From: Dichetophora obliterata
Lineage: Eukaryota; Arthropoda; Insecta; Diptera; Sciomyzidae
Direction: 5' to 3'
DNA length: 64,000 bases
Assembly (NCBI GenBank): GCA_963920525.1
Contig: OY986440.1
Coordinates: 14,023,725 to 14,087,724 of the forward strand
Positions within the stretch are counted from its first letter, which is position 1. Each line of letters begins with the position of its first letter. The notes below the pieces were generated by a model. It searched no databases. It saw only the letters and a program-made list of their open reading frames with translations, and was not told where the DNA came from. The translations under genes were made by a program, and so were the position numbers. Positions 45,861 to 57,209 of this stretch are shown here, piece after piece.

Positions 45861-46202
45861 AGATCAAATAACTAAGGCATGCACATTATACATACAAGGT
45901 TTGGTCTTTGACCTGAAAGGAAAGGGATAGATTATTTAGAGGAATTGATTGGAACCGTACGTGAATTATTGCTAAGGCGAAGCAAACGTGAAAGACAATT
46001 TGATTTGCTTTTAACCGAGTCTAGTGTTATGCCTTAACCTCGGCAAGCATTTCCAGCCCTTAGTTGTTCCTGTCATTTTAATTCCACACTTTCCACAATT
46101 TGGTTGCGGATTTGTAGTTTTCCATAATTCTTAAATGTAAGAAAAAACAAAGAAAGTGAAAAGGACCATGCATGTGATTTTCCTAAAGAATAAGGACCAC
46201 CC
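45861..46202. other. Repeat shared with 54785-54885
   Basis: 46075-46175 (TTCCATAATTCTTAAATGTA, AAACAAAGAAAGT, AGGACCAT) matches 54785-54885. The copy at 54785 leads into a tRNA-like segment; this one does not. No gene. Confidence 0.55.
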
Positions 46203-46629
46203 TTATCTATGTATATAAAAAAAGAGTTTATGTGTGTAAATGTCCAATAGACTCCAAAACTGCTCATCCGATTAGCACGAACATTTGTGCATAGAGATGT
46301 TTGGGCACTGTGCGTGTTTTGGGGCTATCAATTTTGTTCCATCGTGATCACCAGATCTTTTACCAAACCGCCTAAAACTCCAAAGCCGCTCATGCGATAA
46401 GAATAAAAATATGTATGAAGTAGTTCTGAGGTACGATAAATGTTTTGATGCTATACAATTTCATTAATTTTAATTACCAGAGGGCGCTGTAGGAAAAATC
46501 TTTTACAAAATTGCCTTACACTCCTAAAATGCCGATGCGATTAGAATAAAAAATTTTATATTGTGATTTTCAGGCACATGTTGGCGCCATATTTTTCGAT
46601 CCATCTTGAACACCACGGTGCGATCATCA

Positions 46630-46733
46630 GGGGCTCTACTCCGTATTGCGATGCGTAAATCAATGCGTTGCGAAAATGAAATGCGATTATTTACGGAGTA
46701 GATAATCTGCATCGCAATACAGAGTAGGGCCCC
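46630..46733. mobile_element. 104-bp hairpin MITE
   Basis: The ends GGGGCTCTACTCCGTATTGC and its imperfect complement pair over about 27 bp. A second inner pair, CTACTCCGTA / TACGGAGTAG, gives two alternative foldings. It splits a Helitron repeat unit. The target duplication is unclear. Confidence 0.6.
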
Positions 46734-46910
46734 AGATTCAATGAGCCTTTTTTGATGCTTCTTGAACAGCAGAGGGCGTTGAAGTAAAAATCTTTTACAA
46801 AATCGCCCAAACTTCGAAATCGGTCATGTGATTAGAATGAAAATATGTGTGTAGTGGTTTTCAGGTATGATGAGTGTTTTGGTGCTATCAAATTTAATGC
46901 ACCATTTTAA

Positions 46911-47378
46911 CCCTTTCAGACCTGACGCTAAGCTACTGAGAATTTTTTATGATTTTTCGAAGTAAATGGTCTTTATATGATATACAAACATATTCAATGC
47001 CTAAATTTTGATATTTTCATAGTACTGAAAATATTTTTTTTTTGCATCAAATATTGTCAAATCATTTGAGATTTTAAAATATATTATTTTTTTAGTTAAA
47101 ATGTGTCAACTTTACTAAAATTGAGTCATTAGTTTTTTAGTATATGAAAAAAGACAACTAACTTCTACGACTCTTTTTTAAAAAAAATAAGTGTGACGCA
47201 AGAATTTCGTAAAAATTTAAGAAACGACAAAATTAACAGCTAAACAATATGAAAGGCAAACATAAGCAATAACATGCGCAATCGATACATGTAAAATTGA
47301 TAAAAATTCCTGAAATAGCAGTAAAGATATTTAGCCTAAAAGTTACCCGCACAATAGATGCATCACGGTCTGCAAGGG
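46911..47378. mobile_element. piggyBac-like MITE with TTAA duplication
   Basis: TTAA at 46907-46910 and 47379-47382. The ends CCCTTTCAGACCNTGA and its complement CAAGGG form the inverted repeat. Removing it restores a continuous Helitron repeat unit (GCACCATTTTAAGCACCAGAGGG region). 468 bp, no transposase. Confidence 0.8.
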
Positions 47379-47440
47379 TTAAGCACCAGAGGGTGTTGTA
47401 GTACAAATCTTTTATAAAACCGCCTAAACCGCCTAAACTT

Positions 47441-47739
47441 TGACAATTAATCAGAGATCGACACCCGCTGAAAAGCTCAATGTTTGCCTAAAAGCGTCAC
47501 ATCTTTGGTCACATATAAAGAAAATCACACTTTCTATCAATATGCGAGTGCATTTACACCAAGATAGTGGGCACGACTTAAAGGCCTAAATTCTTTGAAT
47601 ATATGTACGTGTAAAGTTGTTAGTTAGAGTTGTTAGTCTTTCCGCAGAGTTAGGCAACACCGAGATATTCTACCATTTTGTAACTTAACCCTCTTAACAT
47701 TTTATGAATATGCTAAAAGAAACGGCTGAACTCACTCAC
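47441..47739. other. End of the large toy intron
   Basis: No gene. It ends at the donor site CGTG|GTGAGTGAG (minus strand) of the next exon. Confidence 0.6.
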
Positions 47740-47965
47740 CACGTTTTTGAAGCTCGTCTCGCGTTATTTGACCTGATAAATTCGTTGCTGTGGGAGTTGG
47801 TGGCAGTGCTAGATGTGCCGGCGTCGTATTGCCCGGATACCAAGCCCAGCCTCCTGATTGTCCATTGAACATGCGAAGCTTTTCGTACACCGATTCGTTT
47901 TGCTGCTGCGCCTGTTGTTCTTTTTGTGAGGCTAAGTTTCTTAAGACTCGATTGATGGATGAAAC
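47740..47965 (-). CDS. toy: toy exon: end of the paired domain and linker
   Basis: The 226-bp exon follows the acceptor CACTTTAG and ends at CGTG|GTGAGT. It begins [20 protein letters not shown], the last helix of the paired (RED) domain. [15 protein letters not shown] and [11 protein letters not shown] follow, closely resembling Drosophila toy (from memory); eyeless has a much longer, different linker here. It ends in [14 protein letters not shown]. The single last G joins the exon at 23307. The paired-domain exons before it are not in the window, so they must lie more than 16 kb upstream. Confidence 0.93.
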
Positions 47966-48737
47966 CTAAAGTGTAAATGTAAACAGAAAAAAAAAATGTA
48001 TATCAAAGTCACAATGTAATATACATATGTTATTAGTTTTTTATTGTAGCAATTTCACGTAATTGCATTCAAATTTTAATATAAAATGTCTTTTGCTGGC
48101 AACCTTTTCCAAAGCTCTGCACAGCTTTCTGTACAACAACAGCAATTTAACAAAAAAAAAAAAATAATGTTCAGTAGCACACATTCACTTTGATCTTGCG
48201 GCACGTTACGAGTGTCAAAAGAACTGCGACACGTGACACGATTGCGGTTGTACAAGATGTTTGGACCCTTGAATTTTTTTTTTGCTGCGCACATAATTCG
48301 TATTACTTCCAACATTTTTTGTGCAATCAAAGCATTCTACAATTAAAAATCATTGAATCGGAAATTTGTCGTAATGTTTTCTGTTGTTAGGTACATATGT
48401 TTTTTTTTTGTAAATTTCGTTCTTTTTTATTTACAGGGTGCTAGCTATTACACAGAACAATTTTTTAAGTGCCGCTCCCTTTAAGATCTTATGAAAAGTA
48501 ATAAAAAAGCATGAATTTGAGAAGTGTTTATATTAAGTTTTAAAGTCTAAATTTAAAAAATAAATTTAAAATTTTTACTTTTATAGTAAATCCTTTCAAC
48601 TTAAATTTGCTATACTTTGTAAAATAAATACAAGCAATTCGTATTTCTCGTTAGAGTAATTGAGCGCAAGGTAACTTGCAACTTTTATGATTTCTGTGGA
48701 CATTCTTGGAATCATGGATATGTATAGCTATGATATA
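47966..48737. other. toy intron; no gene
   Basis: AT-rich intron after the paired-domain exon. A T run at 48390-48430 is the only repeat noticed. Confidence 0.5.
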
Positions 48738-50040
48738 AAGGGTGGTTTAAATTTTAAGCGCCGTTGTTGATTTTGAATACAACACAAGTTATTTAGGAAA
48801 TTATTGTCATTTCTTTTTATTATGATAATATTGGTATGGTTCAATTATGTATGGAAAAAAATATCAGCCAAATGGCCGCCGCGACCTCGGCGGCGCACCT
48901 CCATCCGATGGTCCAAATTTTTGATGACGCTGAGGCATAATTGAGGTTCTATGCCGTTAATGTGCCGAATTATCTCATCCTTTAGCTCTTCAATTGTTGC
49001 TGGCTTATCGACGTACACCTTTTCTTTCAAATAACCCCAAAGAAAGAAGTCTAACGGTGTCAAATCACATGATCTTGGCGGCCAATTGACATCGCCACCA
49101 CGTGAGATAACACGGCCATTGAATTTGTCGCGCAAGAAAGCCATTGTTTCGTTAGCTGTGTGGCAAGTGGCATCGTCCTGTTGAAACCACATATCGTCTA
49201 CTTCCATATCTTCCAATTGGGGCCATAAAAAGTTCGTTATCATCTCACGATAGCGAACACCATTCACAGTAACTGCCTGACCGGCCTCATTTTGGAAAAA
49301 ATATGGCCCAATGATGCCGCCAGTCCATAAACCACACCGCACCAAACAGTCACTCTTTGTGGGTGCATTGGTTTTTCGACAATCACTCTTGGATTATCAT
49401 TCGCCCAAATACGGTAATTCTGCTTATTGACGAATCCACTGAGGTGGAAATGTGCTTCTTTACTGAAGATGATTTTCTTTGAAAATTTATCATCCACTGT
49501 TGGCATTTCTTGCCACCATTCTGACCATTGACGACGTTTGAAATGGTCAAGAAGCTTTAGTTCTTGATTCAATTGCACCTTGTAAGCGTGTAAATGCAAG
49601 CCTTTATGCATAATGTTCATCAATGAGGAGCGTGAGAGGTGCAATTGTTGGGCACGAGGACGAGTTGAGGTGGACGGCTCTTCAGCCACACTATCGCGAA
49701 CCGCAGCAATATTTTCTGCAATACGAGCATGCACTGGTGTTTTCACATCTCCTACAGACCCGGTTTGCTCAAATTTTTGCACGATTTTTCCGATAGTACG
49801 CACATTTGGACGATTAAATTGACCGAAAAAAATCACGTAGTGCATGATATGCATTTTGATTTGAACGTCCATTTTCATTATAAGCCTGAATAACTTTTAC
49901 GCGTTGCTCGATTGTGTATCTTTCCATGGCTCAAATTAAATTAGTCTGAAATTGAGAATTGTCAAATAAAATGCAGAAAAAAACTTGACGTTTAGGTGTG
50001 TTTCACATTTAACATCGGCCCTTAAAATTTAACCACCCTC
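48738..50040 (-). mobile_element. DD41D mariner-superfamily element, full length
   Basis: Inverted ends of about 30 bp (AAGGGTGGTTTAAATTTTAAG ... against the complement ending CCACCCTC) each abut TA (48736-48737, 50041-50042). It is 1303 bp, the expected size for the group. The ends differ from those of the element at 19042, so it is a separate family with a related transposase. Confidence 0.85.
48845..49927 (-). pseudogene. DD41D transposase, full length but frameshifted
   Basis: I place the start at the ATG at 49925-49927 (MERYTIEQRVKVIQAYNENG). A shift at a T run near 49830 leads into the frame with GQFNRPNVRTIGKIVQKF, the helix-turn-helix part. The catalytic residues are in FSKEAHFHLSG (the first position is Glu, not Asp), FQQDDATCHT and CDLTPLDFFLWG, 41 residues apart for the last two. 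Another shift lies near 49300. With these breaks and the changed first acidic residue it is probably dead. Confidence 0.85.
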
Positions 50041-50076
50041 TATATACAGCGTGAATCAAAGTAACTGTCGCACCTA

Positions 50077-51586
50077 CAGTGTTGCGCAAAACAATAGCAA
50101 CAAAATCAGTACGCTGCTACAAAATCGTGTATCTTTTTAAACATTAGGTACACACAAAAATGATTACAGGAACCAAAGCATATATTCATACATCATATTA
50201 AAAACAAGTCATATTCAAATTTGGTTTTGTTTTCTTTATTAAATTTAAAATGAATGTGAATGCATTCAGTTTGTCTGAGAGCAAAACAAAAGCAACATAA
50301 TTAATATTTGGTGTAAGATCCATTATTCTTGATAACCGCTGCACATCTGAGCGACATCGACTCTATTAAATTAGATATGTTGGTATTAGGTATATGTTTC
50401 CAATTAACTTTCAGGGCTTCATACAGTGCAGTCTTATTGGAAAACCTTTGACCAGAAACTTTTACCTTCAAAATCCCAAAAAGATTTTCAATGGGATTCA
50501 AGACATTGTGACTGTGCCGGCCAATCAAGGACTTGAATCCTATTGTCTCTAATGTATTCTTTGATGATCTTTGAAGTGTGCTTCGGGTCGTTGTCGGGCT
50601 GAAACGTTCACCGAAGCGACATATTCCACTCTGAATGTGATTGCATCTTGCTTTCTAAAATGTCATATATAAATCGATCCATAATTTCATCGATTTTTTG
50701 AAATGGTTCAACTTCATTATAGGAAAAACAAGTCCAGACCATAATGCCACCGCCTCCGGGCTTAAAATTTATTTTGCAGTTTCGGGCTTCAAGTCGTGTC
50801 ACATCCCATCTGAATTAATCAAGTTGAACTTTGATTCATCGCTAAAAAACGGTTTTCGATTTTTGAACGGTCCAATTTAGGTGCTATTTTGCAAGACTGA
50901 GTCTAAAAAGCAATAAATTTTAACTCGTTGTCACAATTTCAGACAGAATTGTTTAAATTATAGCACCTCATCTTGTTTTTTATGCAAGCTGTAAGCAAAG
51001 ATTTCTTTGCCGATCTGTAACTTCGTAAATCGTTCTCGACGGCTCGTCTTCGAACAGTGTCGTGATGGATATCTAAATCAAGTGTCCGAACAACCTCTTT
51101 GGATGTGGCAAATGCATTTCGTTTGAACACGCTACAAATGTTCCTGTCATCATGCAGCGATGTCTTTCGCGGCCGCCCTCTTTAATGTACCGTTGTTACG
51201 TCTTTTGTGATGGTATATTTCTTTATTAATCTGCAAACTATTGACTGATTTATATCAAACTGTTTCACGTTAGATATTTGTGAATTTCCGTTTTTATATT
51301 CGGAAATAATTTGCAATTTAAGAGCCTCACAGTATTTAAACCGTGCCATTATAAATGGAACAGTCAATGTCACAACTAGCGCAAAAACAAAACTAAACTT
51401 AAATGTTTATGACTTACAAACAACACGTTTGTAAAAAAAAACAAAACCACATTTGAATTTGATTTGTTTTATATATCATGTATGAATATATGCTTTGATT
51501 CCTATAATCATTTTTGTGTGTCCCCAATATTAAAAAAGATTTGTTGCAGCACACTTATTATGTTGCTATTGTTTTGCGCAACACTG
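50077..51586 (-). mobile_element. Tc1-like element with 26-bp perfect ends
   Basis: CAGTGTTGCGCAAAACAATAG at the left (50077) matches the complement at the right (ends 51586); 26 bp are perfect. TA flanks both ends (50075-50076, 51587-51588). 1510 bp. It starts 37 bp after the DD41D element. Confidence 0.85.
50301..51350 (-). pseudogene. Tc1-like DD34E transposase, decayed
   Basis: The start is MARFKYCEALKLQIISEY with QSIVCRLIKKY (helix-turn-helix). Other pieces are RNAFATSKEVVRTLDLDIH, KPGGGGIMVWTCFSY (before the second Asp) and HNVLNPIENLFGILK with the catalytic Glu. Each lies in a frame broken by stops or shifts. The family call is clear; activity is excluded. Confidence 0.8.
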
Positions 51587-51588
51587 TA

Positions 51589-52500
51589 TATTAATACCAA
51601 TTACACAAAAAGAAGCAACACTGGAAAACATAGGTTGCTTTTTTACGACTCTGGCATTAATTGTACACTTATTGCATGAACCGTTTCAAAAGAGATCTTT
51701 TATTTGTTGGATTTGCGTTCATCCCGAATAGCAGAATAACTATTAAAATATCGGAAAAACTCAGGGGCGTGGCACCTCCCATGCAAATCAAATCTTCTAT
51801 ATCGAATAGCTTTGGAATTATAGGTCGCACAGCAACGGAATTCGGTATTCGACCTTAATTTTCACTTGCCGTTCTACTGGTAAAACTTTATGGGCGTTGG
51901 TCGTAGGGCGTGGCAATTTTTCAGCAGCCCAAATTTTCAGTATAACTTTCAAGCAATAAGTCACACATTAATGAAACTCGGTTAGAACGTACTATTTAGT
52001 CGTGTCTTTCGACTGGAAAAATTGCGCAAGTATAGGTCAAAGGGGTCACCGCCTATACAATTCAAATTTATGATATCGAATAGCTTTGGAACTAAATGCC
52101 GTATAATAATAAAATTCAGTATGGATTTGCCACTTGGTGATATCCTTCTAATGGAAAACTGGGATGGGCTTTGGAAAAGGGGGTGTGGCTCCGCCCATAC
52201 ACTTTAAATTTTTGATATCAGATAGCTTTGGAACTAAATGTCGTATAACAACGAAATTCAGCTTGGAATTACTATTGGGTGATATCCGTCTACTAGAAAA
52301 CTGATACGGTCATTGAACAAGGGGGTGTGGCTACGTCCATACAAGTCAAATTTTTGATATCGAATAGCTTTGGATATAAATATCACATAACAATGAAATT
52401 CAGTTTGGAGTTACTTATTGGTCAGGCATTTCTACTGGAAAACGGCACGGGCATTGGAAAGTTGGCGTGGCTCGCCCACACAATCAAAATTCAATTCAAT
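51589..52500 (+). repeat. Tandem repeat of a roughly 145-bp Helitron-like unit
   Basis: Units at about 51770, 52040, 52190 and 52320 share GATATCGAATAGCTTTGGAA, GAAATTCAGNTTGGA and GGGGGTGTGGCTNCG. The beginning (51692) resembles 53020-53100. Non-coding. Confidence 0.65.
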
Positions 52501-52720
52501 ATACTTTACTGCAAAAACTAACTTTTTTCTGGCATTTAATAATCAAAATCAAATCTTCTAAACGAATAAAAATTTCTTCATTTTTATTTTAAAACCGTAA
52601 CTTTTACAACTGAAAGAGATTTTTATCGTCATTACTTTTTGGTAAAGTTGGTCTTGTTGCATTTTCCCTAAAATAAAAAATAAATTAAAAATAAAAAAAA
52701 ATTAAAAAAAATCATTAGTT
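52501..52720. other. No gene seen; A-rich segment
   Basis: The A-rich tract at 52670-52710 lies on the 3' side of the next minus-strand tRNA-like sequence, which fits a SINE tail. Confidence 0.4.
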
Positions 52721-52721
52721 C

Positions 52722-52797
52722 CGCTCATTGTGGGAATCGATCCCACTACCTCATGGCTTCAAAACTGATTGTTGAGCCGACTGAGCTATCGAAAGTA
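52722..52797 (-). repeat. tRNA-like sequence (SINE head)
   Basis: On the minus strand: TAGCTCAGTCGG (A box) and GTGGG-ATCGATT-CCCAC (T arm with perfect 5-bp stem and B box). The acceptor and D stems are poor, so a tRNA-derived SINE is more likely than a tRNA gene. An A-rich tract follows. Confidence 0.5.
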
Positions 52798-53116
52798 CAT
52801 TTATTCGAGTTGAAATGTACTTTAATAATTTCCTAATAGAATTTGCTATAAAATTAAATGACAACAGTGAAATGACAATGACAGCAGTGTACTATATTTT
52901 TCTTAGACACAAACCAATTGTGTTTGTCATATTATGCATGTCTAAATTAATAAAATAAAGTCTCGTTAGTTATGCCATTTACATATAACATATAAAGATC
53001 CGATAGACCGATTTAAATAATCTCTTATTTATTGGATTTTTCTTTGCCCCAAATAGCAAAATAGCTTTTAAAATATTGAAAAAATTCACGGAAAAAAATT
53101 TATGAAAGTTAATTAT

Positions 53117-53469
53117 CTACATTAATAAAAATCATTTTCTGTTTGTTTGACCAGAATACAAATCTTAACGGCTGGACGGATTTAACTCAAATTTGGCTCA
53201 CATTTTACTTGAATCTTAGATTATGCTTTGGCATAATTAGTTTTGACCACGCCTCTTCCACCCTTTTACAAGTAAGGGAAATCAACCAACTAGCATAATT
53301 TTTCTAGCGAAAAGCTTCGTTTAATTAATTTTAAAAAATTTCTTTAATTTTGACACATTCGAAAGCATATTTTTTTCTGGCTAAAAATCGTTATCTTCTG
53401 AACGAATAAGACTTTTACATCAAAATTTTACGTTTTTTCCCCCGAGTAACACCGGGTATATCAGCTAGT
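53117..53469 (+). mobile_element. Helitron-like element, complete ends
   Basis: It starts TCTACATTAATAAAAATC, ends CGAGTAACACCGGGTATATCAGCTAGT (hairpin CCCG...CGGG then CTAGT; 53443-53469), and inserts before an A. 353 bp, non-coding. It includes TCTTAACGGCTGGACGGATT and TTGACCACGCC, which link it to 11180 and 29815. Confidence 0.75.
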
Positions 53470-54381
53470 ATATATATAAAAAGCAAAACGATGTGTGTCT
53501 GTGTGATGCCTATAGCTTCCAAAAATACTGATACGATTGACAGTCGGAAATTTTGGCAGTCAATTTGTTTCAGGTACGAGATGGTTGAGGAAAAAAAATT
53601 GCCACACCCCCCTTTTACCGCCCCCAAATCAATAAAAATGTTATATTTCAGTCGGTTTGGGTCGTATAAGACTTAAATTTGGTAATTTGGTTTACAAATC
53701 AGTGAAAATGCTATATTTCATGCAGTTTTGGCCTATAAGACTACCATTTGATACTTAAGTTTGTACGGTTACTTTCGGCAACTGTACTAAAAATGGGCGT
53801 TATCGCTATCTAGCCACACCCACTTTTTGAGAAATCATTAAAATTGACTACTGGGTCGATTGAGCTAAAATTTTGGCTTAGTTTATATGGTTACTGTCAG
53901 CAGCTGTACTAAAAATTAGTTTCCACGCCCCCTTTTACCGCCCACAAACTAATGAAAATATTTTATTGCAACGGTTTGGGTCGTATTAGACTAAACTTTC
54001 GGGGGGTCAACGTCGAGTGAAGCAAAGTGCGCCAGGCTTAAGTTAAATTGAGCTGAAATTTGGGCAGTCGATTTGTTTCGATTACGAGATTGTTTAAGGG
54101 AAGCACCCCTTTTTACCGCTTACAAAACAACAAAAATGCTATATTTCGCACGGTTTTGCTCGTATTAGACTAAAATTTGGTTATTTAGTTCATATGGTTA
54201 CTTTCGGCAGCTATACTGAAAATGGTGAATATATTTGGTATTTGTGAACATTTTCGTATATGGCAGTAAGGCTATAAGAGTAAGGAAGTAAGAATACTAG
54301 TTTATTAATTAAAAATTAATTTCAACTGAAACAAAACAGCGAGTACTCTTTTTGGCAGTAATAAAGCTAAGTTTGGCTAAG
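53470..54381 (+). repeat. Diffuse tandem repeats, Helitron-like
   Basis: Several copies of a roughly 160-180 bp unit with AATGCTATATTTC(G/A), GGTTTGGGTCGTATTAGACT and GGTTACTTTCGGCAGCT. The start follows the CTAGT end above, so a second Helitron may lie head to tail with the first. Confidence 0.5.
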
Positions 54382-54647
54382 TAGTTACTCTTTGAGCTAT
54401 AAGTTATACTGGAGGTAACGAGTTACACTCTGATTTACAAGTAATACGAGGTGTAATTAGTTACCCTCTGACGTATAGGTAATACTAGAGGTAAGTAGTT
54501 GACCTCTGACTTATGGGTAATGCAGGTAGTAAGTAGTTGACCTCTGACTTATGGGTGATACAGGTGGTAACTAGTAATACTCTGACTTATTGGTAAAACT
54601 GGATGTAAGTAGTTCACCTCTGACTTTTGAGTAATGCTGGATGTAAG
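54382..54647 (+). repeat. Minisatellite, seven copies of a 38-bp unit
   Basis: The unit is like TAGTTGACCTCTGACTTATG followed by GGTAATACAGGNGGTAAG. Seven copies fill 266 bp with no length change but up to about ten substitutions per copy. Non-coding. Confidence 0.85.
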
Positions 54648-54784
54648 CACCACACATTGCCGCCTGTGACAAGCCCATGTTAAAATAATGCCTTATTTGT
54701 GTGTGTTGATATCCAGCATGGAACTACCTCCCATTACCAAGTAATCATATAATAAGTTCAGTAATGACTACTTCCCCTAATGGG

Positions 54785-54975
54785 TAGTTATTCCTGTCCT
54801 TTAATTCCACATTTTAGTTAAGGATTTTTAGTTTCCATAATTCTTAAATGTAGGAAAGAACAAAGAAAGTCAAAAGAACCATACCCGAACCCGCATTCGA
54901 ACCGGGAGTTACAAAAAATTTAACAAAAAATGAACTGTCTAACATACGACCAAAAGAGTTGGCCCGGAGTTCTAG
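54785..54975 (-). repeat. Repeat with tRNA-like B box
   Basis: The minus strand has CCCGGTTCGAATGCGGG (B box) at about 54888-54904. The neighbouring 54785-54885 is shared with 46075-46175. Probably a SINE. Confidence 0.45.
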
Positions 54976-55090
54976 CTTTGGCTTTTTTATCCGCATCATT
55001 TGTTGACAGATTCTTAAAATTTTGTTATAATATGGCAACATTTTTAGATAGAAGCTGAGAGAGCTGTCAAAGAAACGACCAAAGCTCATT

Positions 55091-55412
55091 CATGGTATAA
55101 TTATTTGACAAGGTAGCCGTGACAGTTTTTTGGCGATTGGTGGTTGTCAAAAGCAGCTAAAGGAATTGTATTTTGCTGCTGTTGACTAGCTATGTGCTTT
55201 TTTTTAACTTTTCTTTGATTCATAAAATTTGTTCACGAAGTTTATTGGAATGTTTTTAGTTTGCTGCGATTGACTAACTATGTTTAAGTCGTTGCTTATT
55301 TTTTCACCTTTCTTTGATTAATTGCATAAACAGCTAATTTTGACAACTACCCATCGCCGCTCGTGAGAAAAAAGCCAGTCTACGCTACTACCTTGTCAGT
55401 AATTGTGCCATG
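55091..55412. mobile_element. MITE with 8-bp duplication AGCTCATT (P- or hAT-like)
   Basis: The ends CATGGTATAATTATTTGACA and the complement of CTTGTCAGTAATTGTGCCATG form the inverted repeat, flanked by AGCTCATT at 55083-55090 and 55413-55420. Both P and hAT elements make 8-bp duplications. CATG at the tip recalls P elements, but that alone does not decide it. 322 bp, non-coding. Confidence 0.75.
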
Positions 55413-55420
55413 AGCTCATT

Positions 55421-57201
55421 TATAAGATTGTGGCACTTGAGAGCGAGCTCGGTCGTACTGTCAGAATGGATGAAAAGAAATCAAGAAAATAAATGCATAG
55501 AACAAAGAAAAGCACAGTGACAATTCAAGCAAAGGCGGAAAAAGAGTGCATTTTTCTCAAGTGCCACAACCTTATAAATGAACCTTGGAAACGACAAAGA
55601 AAAATATAAATATATACATATATTTCTATAGTGGCGTTGTTGTTGTCCTTGTTCCGTCACAATTTTCTGCCATAAGGTTTTCAGTGCTTCCGCCAGCGCT
55701 CTGGCTGCCGACACGACAGCGACATGATTCTGGTACATGATACTACGCTGGCTGGCTGGGTGATTGATACTATTGTATGAATGAAGAAAGTTTGGCAAAA
55801 AATGTGTTCAAAGCGAATGCTGGGAGGTCAACTAGGAAAAGGAGGCCATGTCTCCTAAGCATTAAGCAGGCAGTGAATGTACTAACCGTGCTTGGTGTAA
55901 CTACTATAGTTAGCGAAGTTAGATGGGTTACTACAACCACCTAAATAAGTGAAAAAAAAACCAAATAAAATTTTAAATTATTTATATTCAAACCCTGGCA
56001 TGTCTTTACTTTGATGTTGTGCACAATTCAATCTTCCCCAACATTAAGTTTGATTTGAAATCCAGCGCTACTTGAAAGTGCACTTAAAGAGCTTTGTAAC
56101 AAAATGTTTCAAAGTTGTTGTTGTTACCAACGTTAAGCTCTTTACACTGTCTCTCACTCTTCTAGCTCTCATCGCCCTTGCTGCAACAACAAGGTAAAGA
56201 AGACTCTTTTTTTCCCCTCACCCGCTATCGCCATCATTATGACATTATCTTAATTGATTTAGCGGTGGTTTCATCCATTTGGTTTTTGGCTCAACATCTC
56301 GCTGTGTCTGGCCTGACTTTCAGCCTCCCCATCCCTCTCGGGGACTATTGCTGCCACTGTGATAAAGATCTTGTGCCATCAGAATTTCACGTTCATCGAC
56401 ATATCTTCGCAAATTAAAATTGCATAACATATGGCATGAAAAAATTTCGTTGCTGTCTGTCGTCTTGGTTGGACAAAGGACGGACTTAACTTTATTGCCA
56501 GTGCTGCTTTGATTGTGGTGCCCGGAGACATAATAATTGTCGAGGGTGCGGCTGTATGCTGTGCTTTATGTTGTTAGTGTGTGTGGTTTTTTTCCCGTTC
56601 ACAATGTTGTTATCTGCCAAATCTGACAGGACTGATATTCATCGCCTATTTGACGCATGGTTAAGCACCGCTCAGCAGCGTTAGCTGGCGGCAAACTGCT
56701 TAATTTACAGAAAGTTATTCGTTGGTAGAACTAAAAAGCTTGGCTATACAACGAGACGTTATTGGCAAAAATTGAATTTACTTAATTTGCAACCCTACTG
56801 AAACTCCAACATAGTTGCGCATTTCGTACAAGATTGGCACCAATCCAAGTGTGGGTTATTGAGTTGAGTAAACGGAAATATTCGTTATTAAAGTTTTTCT
56901 GATGTATTCCACGATTAGAATGTTTTGCGCTTAAATAACGGATTAACGGACACTTTTGTTGTCTTTGCGCTTTGCACTGAGGCACTTTTGTAATTGCAGC
57001 AACAAATCAGTGTTTAGTCTAGGCCTGAATTCTTTTAAAAATTTTTACTTAAGGACTTTTTTATTTTATAACAATTTTATAATTTAAAAGTGAAACAATT
57101 TCAATTGTTTTTTTTTTTATAACAAAAGTGCATAATCTCAAAATGTTACGTTTTTGGTATTATGTGTTTAATCATATCTTTCTTTTGATTTGCAAAGATA
57201 T
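55421..57201. other. Low-repeat stretch of toy intron
   Basis: It has higher GC and less repetition than most of the window, with GTTGTTG-type runs and no element ends. The open frames (for example 55481-55798 and 56178-56417) have no recognisable domain. No paired-domain exon was seen. It may contain regulatory DNA; this is inference. Confidence 0.4.
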
Positions 57202-57209
57202 GATTAAGT
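57202..57209. other. 8-bp target duplication, left copy (GATTAAGT)
   Basis: The right copy is GATTTAGT at 63500-63507, one base different. Confidence 0.65.

Larger units (their letters stand above)
46203..47440 (+). mobile_element. Helitron-like element with internal repeats and two nested small elements
   Basis: It starts TTATCTATGTATATAAAA, like the 5' end of the Helitron at 27842-28326. A unit with CACCAGAGGGCGNTGTAG, AATCTTTTACAAAA and CGCC(T/C)AAAC recurs near 46350, 46480, 46770 and 47385. A hairpin element (46630-46733) and a piggyBac-like MITE (46911-47378) sit inside it. A CTAGT end was not found. Confidence 0.55.

Noticed and set aside
52722..52797. Functional tRNA gene
   Set aside because: T arm and A box are good, but the D and acceptor stems do not pair properly.
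55481..57000. Possible paired-domain exon of toy
   Set aside because: I looked for the conserved paired-domain reading on the minus strand and saw none; the open frames have unrelated sequence.
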